Part shown: one piece after another, positions 34,307-41,634 of the stretch
Position numbering within the stretch: position 1 is the stretch's first letter
Layout of the letters: every line of letters starts with the position of its first letter
DNA from: Formosa sediminum
GTDB lineage: Bacteria; Bacteroidota; Bacteroidia; Flavobacteriales; Flavobacteriaceae
Direction of reading: 5' to 3'
Assembly: GCF_007197735.1 (NCBI RefSeq)
Contig: NZ_CP041637.1
Span: 558,001-622,000 of the forward strand
DNA length: 64,000 bases
The notes under the pieces: generated by a model
Told to the model about the DNA's origin: nothing
The model's database searches: none
Seen by the model: the letters and a program-made list of their open reading frames with translations, nothing else
Made by a program: the position numbers and the translations under genes

Positions 34307-35287
34307 TTAAACTAAGTAGAAGAATGTGAAAACAAATACCCAAACTAAATCTACAAAGTGCCAGTAAAGACCAACTTTCTCTACCATTTCGTAACTTTTT
34401 CTTTTTTCGTATGTCCCAACAAGTACATTAAAGAAAATAATAATATTTAATACGATACCCGAAAATACGTGAAATCCGTGAAATCCTGTAATAAAGAAAA
34501 AGAAATCTGCAAATATTGGTTTCCCGTATTCGTTAACGTGAAGGTTTGCACCTTGTACAACAAGTTGTCCGTTAGATTTTAATTGATTTACAGACTCTGC
34601 TCTAGACAATACTGTTTTTTGCCCTTCAGCATTTAGAAGCTCTGTTCTTACCAAAATATTTTCGTTAGCTTCTAAGCCTTTCACAACTTCATCTACAGTA
34701 AACATTGGAAGAGAACCTTCATCTGTAAACCATAATCCATTCTTTCTTTCATGTTGAGTTCTCTCGTGAGGCGTTGCAATTGCAAAATCACTAATAGCTA
34801 CACGATGTCCTTCTGCATCTACAAACTGAAGCAAGTTTCCTGAACGCGTTTGCACAGCTCCATATTCACCTTTAATAAATGTTTGCCATTCCCATGCTTG
34901 AGATCCAACGAAGATAATACCTCCTATAATAGTTAAAAACATATAGACAGATACCTTATTTTTATCTAAATGATGTCCTGCATCTACAGCAAGTACCATA
35001 GTAACAGATGACATAATTAAAATAAACGTCATAAAAGCAACGTAAATCATAGGTAATTCTTGACCATGCATAAACGGAACGTGTGTAAACACCTCATCTG
35101 CTATAGGCCATGAATCAATAAATTTAAATCTAGAGAAGCCATAGGCTGCTAAAAAACCTGAGAAGGTTAGGGCATCAGACATGATGAAGAACCACATCAT
35201 CATTTTACCGTAACTTGCATTTAGAGGTTCTTTACCTCCTCCCCAAGTTTTTCCTTCGGTTCCAGTATTTATAACTGTAGTATTCAT
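34307..35287 (-). CDS. Cytochrome c oxidase subunit III with a large soluble insertion
   Basis: A 326-aa subunit III. Transmembrane segments are visible at about 28-50, 78-100 and 112-136, then again from 260 to the end (FFFFITGFHGFHVFSG, YWHFVDLVWVFVFTFFYLV shortened to WHFVDLVWVF). Between residues 138 and 258 lies a polar segment of about 120 residues that ordinary subunit III (200-260 aa) lacks; it probably forms an extramembrane domain. The conserved HGFHV and YWHFVD motifs are intact. It lies between the shorter subunit III paralogue and subunit IV. Confidence 0.9.
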   Translation of the reverse strand: MNTTVINTGTEGKTWGGGKEPLNASYGKMMMWFFIMSDALTFSGFLAAYGFSRFKFIDSWPIADEVFTHVPFMHGQELPMIYVAFMTFILIMSSVTMVLAVDAGHHLDKNKVSVYMFLTIIGGIIFVGSQAWEWQTFIKGEYGAVQTRSGNLLQFVDAEGHRVAISDFAIATPHERTQHERKNGLWFTDEGSLPMFTVDEVVKGLEANENILVRTELLNAEGQKTVLSRAESVNQLKSNGQLVVQGANLHVNEYGKPIFADFFFFITGFHGFHVFSGIVLNIIIFFNVLVGTYEKRKSYEMVEKVGLYWHFVDLVWVFVFTFFYLV

Positions 35288-35331
35288 ATTAATTATTCAG
35301 TTTTATGGTTAGTCAAAAATATACAAATTAT

Positions 35332-35913
35332 TTATTTAAAGAAATATAAAAACAAAAAGAGATACAACCAGAGGAAATCTACGAAATGCCAAAAAGTCGT
35401 GGCGAGTTCAAATCCAAGCATTTTCACTGGACTATATTTTTGTTTAAAATGATTATAAATTACAACAAGCAAGCAAATAAGTCCAACTAGTACGTGTAAA
35501 ATATGCATTACAGCAATTACATACACGTAAGACATTGTAATATTACTAGTAGGTCCTGTAAAATTATATCCATCCTGTATGATAGCACTAAACCCTGAAA
35601 ATTGATTAAATACAAAAGCTATTCCTAAACCTAATGTAACTAATAATAACAGTGTTGTAGCTTGACGATTGCCTTTTTTTAATGCTTTTTTTGCAAAATA
35701 TAGTGTTACACTACTTATTAAAATTAAGATTGTGCTTATTAAAAATGCGGTTGGCAATTGATAATCTTCTAACCAATCTGGCCTATTACTACTTACTATA
35801 AAAGCGCTTGTCCATCCCGCAAAAGTCATGATTAAAGAAATTAATCCAAACCAAAGCATAACTTTCTTTGCTCTGTAAGTTTTTTCTTCTAAAGTACCTT
35901 CAGTTAAATCCAT
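35332..35913 (-). CDS. Cytochrome c oxidase subunit III-like protein, short form
   Basis: A 193-aa heme-copper oxidase subunit III family protein with five hydrophobic segments and the family motif TTFWHFVDFLWLYLF near the end; MHILHVLVGLIC corresponds to the HGxHV region. It is encoded one base behind cyoE and 44 bases before the longer subunit III, so both are coexpressed. Two subunit III proteins side by side are usual in flavobacteria; whether both enter one complex is not known from sequence. Confidence 0.88.
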   Translation of the reverse strand: MDLTEGTLEEKTYRAKKVMLWFGLISLIMTFAGWTSAFIVSSNRPDWLEDYQLPTAFLISTILILISSVTLYFAKKALKKGNRQATTLLLLVTLGLGIAFVFNQFSGFSAIIQDGYNFTGPTSNITMSYVYVIAVMHILHVLVGLICLLVVIYNHFKQKYSPVKMLGFELATTFWHFVDFLWLYLFLFLYFFK

Positions 35914-35914
35914 A

Positions 35915-36808
35915 TTATCTTAAAAATTTATCTAGTACATATATTATTTGAATTAGCGTGATGTAAGACACACTTGCTAACATTAATTGTTTTGCAGCTA
36001 AGGCTGTCATCTTTTTAAATAAAAGAATAGCATAATATAACATAACTAATCCAAAAAGAAACACAACTATAGCAGCTAAAGGTGATAAAAATAATTTACC
36101 TGTAAACCCAAAAGCTGGTACTATTGAAATAATTATAGTCCAAACTGTATACATTATAATTTGTACAGCGGTTCCCTTATCTCGTTTACCTGTAGGTAAC
36201 ATAAAAAAACCACCTTTTTTATAATCGTCAAATAAAAACCAGCCTATTGCCCAAAAATGTGGAAATTGCCAAAAGAACTGCCACATAAATAACACACCTG
36301 GCTCAATCCCAAAATTATTTGTTGCAGCAACCCAGCCTAACATAAATGGAATTGCCCCTGGAATAGCTCCAACAAATACAGATAAAGGCGTTTTTGTTTT
36401 TAATGGCGTATATACACAAGTATATATAAAAATAGATATAGCGCCAAACATAGCCGTTCTAGGATTAATTACATACAGAACTATTATTCCTAATAGCGTA
36501 AATATTGATGCTATGATAAAAGCCGTATTTACAGACATTCGTCCTGCAGGTATGGGTCTGTTTTTGGTACGATCCATTAAGACATCTAAGTCTTTTTCAA
36601 TAATTTGATTGAATGCATTGGATGCACCAACCATGAAATACCCACCTATACTTAATAAAATTAAGGTTTTTATATCTATAACATCTACGCCCAATAAATA
36701 TCCGGTTAAAGAAGAAAAAACGACACTTATAGATAAGCGCATCTTCGTGATTTCTTTAAAATCTGAAATTAGTGAATGGGTCTTAATAGACGATGGTGTA
36801 CTACTCAA
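35915..36808 (-). CDS. cyoE: Protoheme IX farnesyltransferase (heme O synthase)
   Basis: A 297-aa UbiA-family membrane prenyltransferase, eight to nine helices. The metal/diphosphate site NQIIEKDLDVLMDRTKNRP carries the conserved Asp residues, and the second motif is FDDYKKGGFFMLP. It farnesylates heme B to heme O, the precursor of heme A for the cytochrome oxidase encoded in this cluster and at 61.3-64 kb. It is the first gene of the unit and has a good promoter whose -33 box lies in the end of the RemB-like gene. Confidence 0.95.
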   Translation of the reverse strand: MSSTPSSIKTHSLISDFKEITKMRLSISVVFSSLTGYLLGVDVIDIKTLILLSIGGYFMVGASNAFNQIIEKDLDVLMDRTKNRPIPAGRMSVNTAFIIASIFTLLGIIVLYVINPRTAMFGAISIFIYTCVYTPLKTKTPLSVFVGAIPGAIPFMLGWVAATNNFGIEPGVLFMWQFFWQFPHFWAIGWFLFDDYKKGGFFMLPTGKRDKGTAVQIIMYTVWTIIISIVPAFGFTGKLFLSPLAAIVVFLFGLVMLYYAILLFKKMTALAAKQLMLASVSYITLIQIIYVLDKFLR

Positions 36809-36846
36809 GGTGTCGATTACTTATCGCTTTATTAATTTAAAGTGCG

Positions 36847-36877
36847 CAAATATACTTTGAAAAGTTAATTCTACAAA
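36847..36877 (-). promoter_or_regulatory. Promoter (TTTG-N19-TATATTTG) of the cyoE-cox operon
   Basis: On the minus strand TTTG (36877-36874) and TATATTTG (36854-36847) are 19 bases apart. The -33 element overlaps the last codons of the upstream RemB-like gene. Expected leader about 32 bases to the cyoE ATG. Confidence 0.65.
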
Positions 36878-39000
36878 TCAAAATACCAATTAAATAGGTC
36901 ACTACGTAAACCTACATTAAACCATACTGTTTGACTTTTATCTAGTGTTGAAGTAATAACTTCGGGATCGAAATTACGGTAACTTACATTGGTAAAAAGC
37001 TTTAAATTGGTTGCAGGATTAATTAAATAACTTAATTGTAGTTCTGCATTTACAGAATTTGTTTTAATGCCCTGTCCAATTTTAACATTTGTATCTGCTG
37101 GTCTGTCGTTATAATCTTTATAAATATTACCTCCATAACTATAACTATCTTCTTCCGTATCGTAATCTAATCCTCGCATGCCTACAATTAATTTAGCATC
37201 GGCAGACCAACGCTGATAATTATAACGCCCTATGAGTATTAGTTCTCTAAAATTAGCACCCCATAAATGGGCCATGGATTGATTGTAGTTTCCGTAATTT
37301 AATGTTATTGTGTTATGTGAATAGGTATAAGGACGTACTTGATTATATTCTGCTTGAAGTAGCAAATTATCTACTTTAAATGCATTGTAATATTTATAAC
37401 CTATTTGAAAACCGTATTTATTTTTCCAGCTTTTCTCTCCGCCTGTCACATCATCTAAAGAAAATTCATCTAAAATAAACTGTCCATATAAATTCATATT
37501 ATCATTTAACTTATACTTAGTTGTTAATCCTAAAATGGCGTTACCTGCACCTTGCCCCGTCTCAAACTCTATTGCTCTTAAAAAAATTATTGGGTTTAAA
37601 TAATTCACATCAAAGCCTCTATCGTTTGTATTTCTCCAAACAACAGATTCAAATAACCCAATATTTAATCGTCTTGTAACATTTAAACTTAAATAATGAT
37701 TAGACATATATTTTGTTAGGTATGTTTTATCTTCTACAACATCGTCTCTAACATCTTTTAACCATAACCAAGTACTTGTATATTTTAACTTCCAGAATGA
37801 CACATTAAGTTTTAAGTAGGGAGAAGGTATAGATACATCACTCAATAACAACGAACGATAACCATCTCCTATAAAGTTTTTACCATGACCAAATTGAAGG
37901 TTTAAAAATGACACAGGAGAATACGACATATAGGCTTCTGCCACTGGATAATCGTAAGCATCTTCTTTATATGCTTTTGCAATACCACGACCCGGAATTA
38001 TAGCTGGATCTGGTCCCCAAGCTTTTAAACTTTCTGCGTATTCATTATAGTATTGGGCAAAACGTCCCTGACTTTCATAAAACGAGGTTGAAAAACTAAA
38101 ATTTTTACCAATACCTCCTTGAAAATTAATACCTCGCGTATTATTATAAGTATAACTAAAATCGGCATCTGTATCTTTACCTACTTGCAAATCCAAAATT
38201 GGATCGGCAGTAAACCAATAATTTTTTCCTTCAACCTCAACGAAATGTTCATTCCAGAATTTACGTCCAAACCAAGTAGACACTGTTTTTTGGGTTTGTG
38301 CTTCTTCACCCCCAAAATTGTAATAGGTATTAACGTCTGAATACAATAAAGGTTTAGATCCTGTATGGCTGTTTGTACCAACAAGATTCATTTGTCTATC
38401 GAATTTTGAATAGTAACTATGACTAAAGGGAATATTTAGTGTGCTTTTAAACTGTTTTTTAGTATTGAATTTAACCGCCTTACTAATACTATCTAATTCG
38501 TTCTTTACACGAGCTTCAATGGGATTTATCTTTGTAACTGCTACTACAGTATCTATTTCTGATTCTTTTTGAGCAGCCTGATAAGCGACTAATGGGATTT
38601 GTATTTTAATAGAATATTGTTTATACACAGGATTCCCTTTATAAAGTGCTGGCTTTATATTTGGAAGTAGACTAAATACTCGTCTGGCTTCATCTTGAAG
38701 AGATTTATACATCGCATCTGTATACAATACTTTAAATACTCCGTCTTTATTAACTTCAAATAAGACAACAAGTTCTCCTTTATATTGATCGTTTACAACC
38801 TCTTCTGGTATCTGAAAGGCATGATAAACAAAATTATAAACCGTTTCATCGAAACACGATTGAAGATTTTCAAGCGTTGAAGATTCACAATCTTTAAACA
38901 CAGGTGGCTTCTCGGAAAAATGTTGTTGTTGTATGTGTTGATTTTGTGCATACTGTAAGGCAGGGACTGCAAGCAGTAGTATTACAAGTAGTGATTTCAT
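36871..39000 (-). CDS. RemB-like gliding motility/outer-membrane protein
   Basis: A 709-aa protein with signal peptide (cleaved near YAQ). Residues 30-140 look like a TonB C-terminal domain (PPVFKDCES with C38 and C49, then LVVLFEVNKDGVFKV and a closing IKIQIPL). The rest is a beta-barrel with strands such as FSYTYNNTRGINFQGGIGKN and YPVAEAYMSYSPVSFLNLQFG (one residue trimmed), in the style of Wzi/capsule-assembly barrels, ending in an aromatic residue strand. This matches RemB, a mobile surface protein linked to gliding in F. johnsoniae; the name is from memory of family features. It follows two tonB genes but is separated from them by a terminator. Confidence 0.65.
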   Translation of the reverse strand: MKSLLVILLLAVPALQYAQNQHIQQQHFSEKPPVFKDCESSTLENLQSCFDETVYNFVYHAFQIPEEVVNDQYKGELVVLFEVNKDGVFKVLYTDAMYKSLQDEARRVFSLLPNIKPALYKGNPVYKQYSIKIQIPLVAYQAAQKESEIDTVVAVTKINPIEARVKNELDSISKAVKFNTKKQFKSTLNIPFSHSYYSKFDRQMNLVGTNSHTGSKPLLYSDVNTYYNFGGEEAQTQKTVSTWFGRKFWNEHFVEVEGKNYWFTADPILDLQVGKDTDADFSYTYNNTRGINFQGGIGKNFSFSTSFYESQGRFAQYYNEYAESLKAWGPDPAIIPGRGIAKAYKEDAYDYPVAEAYMSYSPVSFLNLQFGHGKNFIGDGYRSLLLSDVSIPSPYLKLNVSFWKLKYTSTWLWLKDVRDDVVEDKTYLTKYMSNHYLSLNVTRRLNIGLFESVVWRNTNDRGFDVNYLNPIIFLRAIEFETGQGAGNAILGLTTKYKLNDNMNLYGQFILDEFSLDDVTGGEKSWKNKYGFQIGYKYYNAFKVDNLLLQAEYNQVRPYTYSHNTITLNYGNYNQSMAHLWGANFRELILIGRYNYQRWSADAKLIVGMRGLDYDTEEDSYSYGGNIYKDYNDRPADTNVKIGQGIKTNSVNAELQLSYLINPATNLKLFTNVSYRNFDPEVITSTLDKSQTVWFNVGLRSDLFNWYFDL

Positions 39001-39063
39001 AAAAAAATGATAGCAATTAGTTTAATGCCGAAAGATACTATTTTTTAAGAAGACAAAAATTAT

Positions 39064-39098
39064 AAAAGCCGATACGATTGTGCATCATATCGACTTTT
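39064..39098 (-). terminator. Terminator after the second tonB gene
   Basis: A 15-pair stem (two G-U) with a five-base loop on the minus strand, ending in TTTTATA. It separates tonB (39120-39926) from the RemB-like gene. Confidence 0.75.
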
Positions 39099-39119
39099 TA
39101 ATGGTTTTTTTTAAGCGTT

Positions 39120-39926
39120 TTAATCCTGTACCTTAAATAAAATAGGCATAGTATACATTACGCTTACATTTTTGTTACGTTGCTTCCCAGGAATCATAGT
39201 TGGCACTTCCCCAATTACGCGTTTTGCTTCGTTTTCTAATGTTTTATTTGGTGCACGTGCTTTTACATCGGTAACCTCTCCCTTATTATTTATTTTAAAT
39301 TGAACATGTATTTTTTGAATACCAGTAAGTCCCTCATCTGCCGCTAAGTTAGTATTAAATTTTTTTTGAATTAATTTGGAAAGCTTCTCAGACATACATG
39401 TTTTACGAGCTTCGTTAGATTTAGAAGATTCACAACCAGGAAACACAGGAACAATCTCAACACCCATCATATTAAAAATTTCATCTTCATCTTCTGGTAT
39501 TTCTACAATATCAAGATCAGATGCATCTTTTAAAACTGGAGTTTCATCGGTCTGAGTAAATACAGCTTTAAAATCTGTATCAACAGTAGCATTATTATCT
39601 ACAACAATTGGTGTGTCACTTAAAATGGTTTTCTTAACAGATTTTTTCTCGATGGTCTGAACCGCTTTAGGTGTTTCATAAATTATAAAATTGTCCATCA
39701 TGTATTCTGAAGATTCTTCAATATTAGCTGCATAATCTACCTTGGGTAATTCCTGCTGCTTAAAGGACGTTTCAAACAAACCATAAACCAAGAGTAAACA
39801 CACTATTAATCCAATTTGGAAATAAATCATTGTATTGTTTTTGAGCTTTACATCCCTACTATGAATCACATCGCTTTTATCATTAACCCGAATCAACAAT
39901 AAGTCTTTTTTTACTAAATCTTTCAT
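39120..39926 (-). CDS. TonB-like energy transducer without a proline-rich linker
   Basis: A 268-aa protein with one membrane anchor (about 33-51, after a basic cytoplasmic stretch), a linker lacking the usual Pro repeats, and a C-terminal TonB domain from residue 158. The domain opens VPVFPGCESS with C165 and C177, runs through IHVQFKINNKGEVTDVKARAP (one residue trimmed) and ends MYTMPILFKVQD. TonB passes proton-motive force from ExbBD to outer-membrane receptors. It is a close paralogue of the next gene upstream; a terminator lies between them. Confidence 0.85.
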   Translation of the reverse strand: MKDLVKKDLLLIRVNDKSDVIHSRDVKLKNNTMIYFQIGLIVCLLLVYGLFETSFKQQELPKVDYAANIEESSEYMMDNFIIYETPKAVQTIEKKSVKKTILSDTPIVVDNNATVDTDFKAVFTQTDETPVLKDASDLDIVEIPEDEDEIFNMMGVEIVPVFPGCESSKSNEARKTCMSEKLSKLIQKKFNTNLAADEGLTGIQKIHVQFKINNKGEVTDVKARAPNKTLENEAKRVIGEVPTMIPGKQRNKNVSVMYTMPILFKVQD

Positions 39927-39982
39927 AATATTTAAAATTAAATGTTAATATTATGATAAATTAACAATAAGCATGCCGCAAA

Positions 39983-40015
39983 AAAAATCCCGATACAAAA
40001 TGTATCGGGATTTTT
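39983..40015 (-). terminator. Terminator after the first tonB gene
   Basis: AAAAATCCCGATACA pairs with TGTATCGGGATTTTT around AAA (15 pairs). Long A and T runs on both sides; in the minus direction it ends the transcript of the proline-rich tonB. Confidence 0.9.
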
Positions 40016-40036
40016 ATATATAAACAATATTTTGTA

Positions 40037-40756
40037 TTAATCTTGCACTTGGAATACGATTGGAAGAGAGTAAGGCACAATTACAGCTTTACCACGTTGC
40101 ATACCTGGTTTCATTTGTGGTAATTTATTAATTACACGCGCAGCTTCTTGCTCTAATTTTGGGTGTGGTGCTCTTGCACGTACGCCTGTAATATTACCAT
40201 CTTTTCCAATCTTAAAGATCACGCTAATACGCTGTCTTCCTGATAAACCTAATTCTCCAGCTAAATCTGTATCGAAATTTTTACTAACGAACTTAGAAAT
40301 TTTGTCTGACATACATTTTTTCTTTTCGTTGTTATTTCCTTTTTCACATCCAGGAAACACTGGTACATTTTCAATTATAGAGAACGGAACTTCTACTTCT
40401 TCTTCTACTTCTTCAACTTCAATTTCTTCAACTTCAACAATTTCTTCTTCCTGACTTGTTTCAGTAGATTCAATCACAGTTTCCTCAACCTCAACTTCAT
40501 CTTCAACAACCTCAATAATTTCTGGAGCTGCTGGTGGTGGTGGTGGTGGTGGTGGTGTGTTTAACTGTTCTGTAATTGGAATTTCCTCTTCCAATTCTTC
40601 ATCCATATTAATCATACCAATGTCGATGACTTCTTTATCGTAAGTTTTGTAATTAATTGCAAAATTGGTTAGGGCTAACATTATTGCTAAACCAATCGCA
40701 AAGTATAAAGCACTGTTACGAGAAACATTTGCTTGAGGATTTTTCTTAGGTTCCAT
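40037..40756 (-). CDS. tonB: TonB energy transducer with proline and acidic linker
   Basis: A 239-aa TonB. Anchor helix at about 17-34, eight consecutive prolines at 68-75, a long Glu/Val-rich acidic stretch at 82-123, and the C-terminal TonB domain from 130 (VPVFPGCE at 131-138, C137 and C148; ISVIFKIGKDGNITGVRARAP; closing IVFQVQD). The acidic rather than Lys-rich linker is frequent in Bacteroidota. The C-terminal domain is about as similar as a recent duplicate to the neighbouring gene. It likely energises TonB-dependent receptors such as the one at 57.6-60.2 kb. Confidence 0.92.
   Translation of the reverse strand: MEPKKNPQANVSRNSALYFAIGLAIMLALTNFAINYKTYDKEVIDIGMINMDEELEEEIPITEQLNTPPPPPPPPAAPEIIEVVEDEVEVEETVIESTETSQEEEIVEVEEIEVEEVEEEVEVPFSIIENVPVFPGCEKGNNNEKKKCMSDKISKFVSKNFDTDLAGELGLSGRQRISVIFKIGKDGNITGVRARAPHPKLEQEAARVINKLPQMKPGMQRGKAVIVPYSLPIVFQVQD
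40533..40556 (-). repeat. (GGT)8 triplet repeat encoding the proline tract of TonB
   Basis: Eight uninterrupted GGT units on the plus strand read as eight CCA/ACC-type proline codons on the coding strand. Slippage by whole triplets would change linker length without a frameshift. Confidence 0.8.
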
Positions 40757-40813
40757 AATATATTGTTTTCAGGATTGCTAAAATAACCAATTATTTGGCA
40801 AAAAAGCAAGCGT

Positions 40814-41194
40814 TTATATTTTTTTATGTTCAGTTTTATTCTTAATCTCTATAATTAAGAGCATTATAATTACACCTGTACTATTAGCAATGATATCTAA
40901 AACATCAAATTGTCGGGTTTCTGTAAAATGACCTTGAAGGTATTCTATTAACACTCCGAAACTTATTGAGAACACAGCTGTGTACACGTTTGCTTTTGCT
41001 TGAGACCATTTATACCCATAATTAAACACGCTAAACCATACTAATGTTAGCAAACAATATGCCAAAAAATGAAACACCTTATCACTATTTTTAGGACTTC
41101 CTTCTGTAATATTGTTTAAATTAACTAAACTCACTGTTGCTAAAGCAAACGTATAGAGTAAAGCTACTGGAATTAGAATGCGTTTGTTAAGCAC
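40814..41194 (-). CDS. VanZ-like membrane protein
   Basis: A 126-aa protein with four hydrophobic segments and the VanZ signature [16 protein letters not shown] followed later by [28 protein letters not shown] (shortened: [14 protein letters not shown]). VanZ-like proteins are often linked to cell-envelope functions and, in the namesake, low-level teicoplanin resistance; the function here is unknown. The start is a GTG at 41194 overlapping the gcvH stop by 8 bases (GTGCTTAA). It is last in the ruvA-sprA-gcvH-vanZ order common in flavobacteria. Confidence 0.85.
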   Translation of the reverse strand: MLNKRILIPVALLYTFALATVSLVNLNNITEGSPKNSDKVFHFLAYCLLTLVWFSVFNYGYKWSQAKANVYTAVFSISFGVLIEYLQGHFTETRQFDVLDIIANSTGVIIMLLIIEIKNKTEHKKI

Positions 41195-41567
41195 CTATTA
41201 AGGCTTTATAATCTGCATCAGACAATAATGTATCTAACTCTTCTGGATTGCTAATTTTAATCTTTATCATCCATCCACCTACGTAAGGATCGGAATTTAC
41301 AATTTCAGGTTCGTCTTCTAAACGTTCGTTAAATTCTATAATTTCACCTGAAAGAGGTAAAAATAAATCTGACACGGTTTTTACAGCTTCAACTGTACCA
41401 AAAACTTCTTCGACATCTAAAGTTTCATCAACTGTTTCTACTTCAACATACACTATATCACCTAATTCGCTTTGTGCGAAATCGGTAATACCTACTGTTG
41501 CAACATCACCTTCTATTTTAACCCATTCGTGGTCCTTAGTGTACTTTAATTCTGATGGAATATTCAT
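41187..41567 (-). CDS. gcvH: Glycine cleavage system H protein
   Basis: A 126-aa lipoyl carrier. The lipoylated lysine is K63 in [14 protein letters not shown], and the N-terminus [16 protein letters not shown] is the family opening. It shuttles the aminomethyl group between P, T and L proteins of the glycine cleavage system, none of which is in this window. It follows sprA by 67 bases and has its own good promoter, so it is not dependent on the very long sprA transcript. Confidence 0.96.
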   Translation of the reverse strand: MNIPSELKYTKDHEWVKIEGDVATVGITDFAQSELGDIVYVEVETVDETLDVEEVFGTVEAVKTVSDLFLPLSGEIIEFNERLEDEPEIVNSDPYVGGWMIKIKISNPEELDTLLSDADYKALIGA

Positions 41568-41592
41568 TTATATATTATTTAAATTAAGTTTA

Positions 41593-41623
41593 ACAAATGT
41601 ATTTATTCAAGTTAGAAAATCAA
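41593..41623 (-). promoter_or_regulatory. gcvH promoter (TTTG-N19-TACATTTG)
   Basis: Minus strand: TTTG (41623-41620), 19 bases, TACATTTG (41600-41593). It lies in the sprA-gcvH gap and predicts a leader of about 18 bases to the ATG at 41567. The same TACATTTG octamer precedes ruvA and maeB. Confidence 0.6.
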
Positions 41624-41634
41624 ACTTAAATGCT

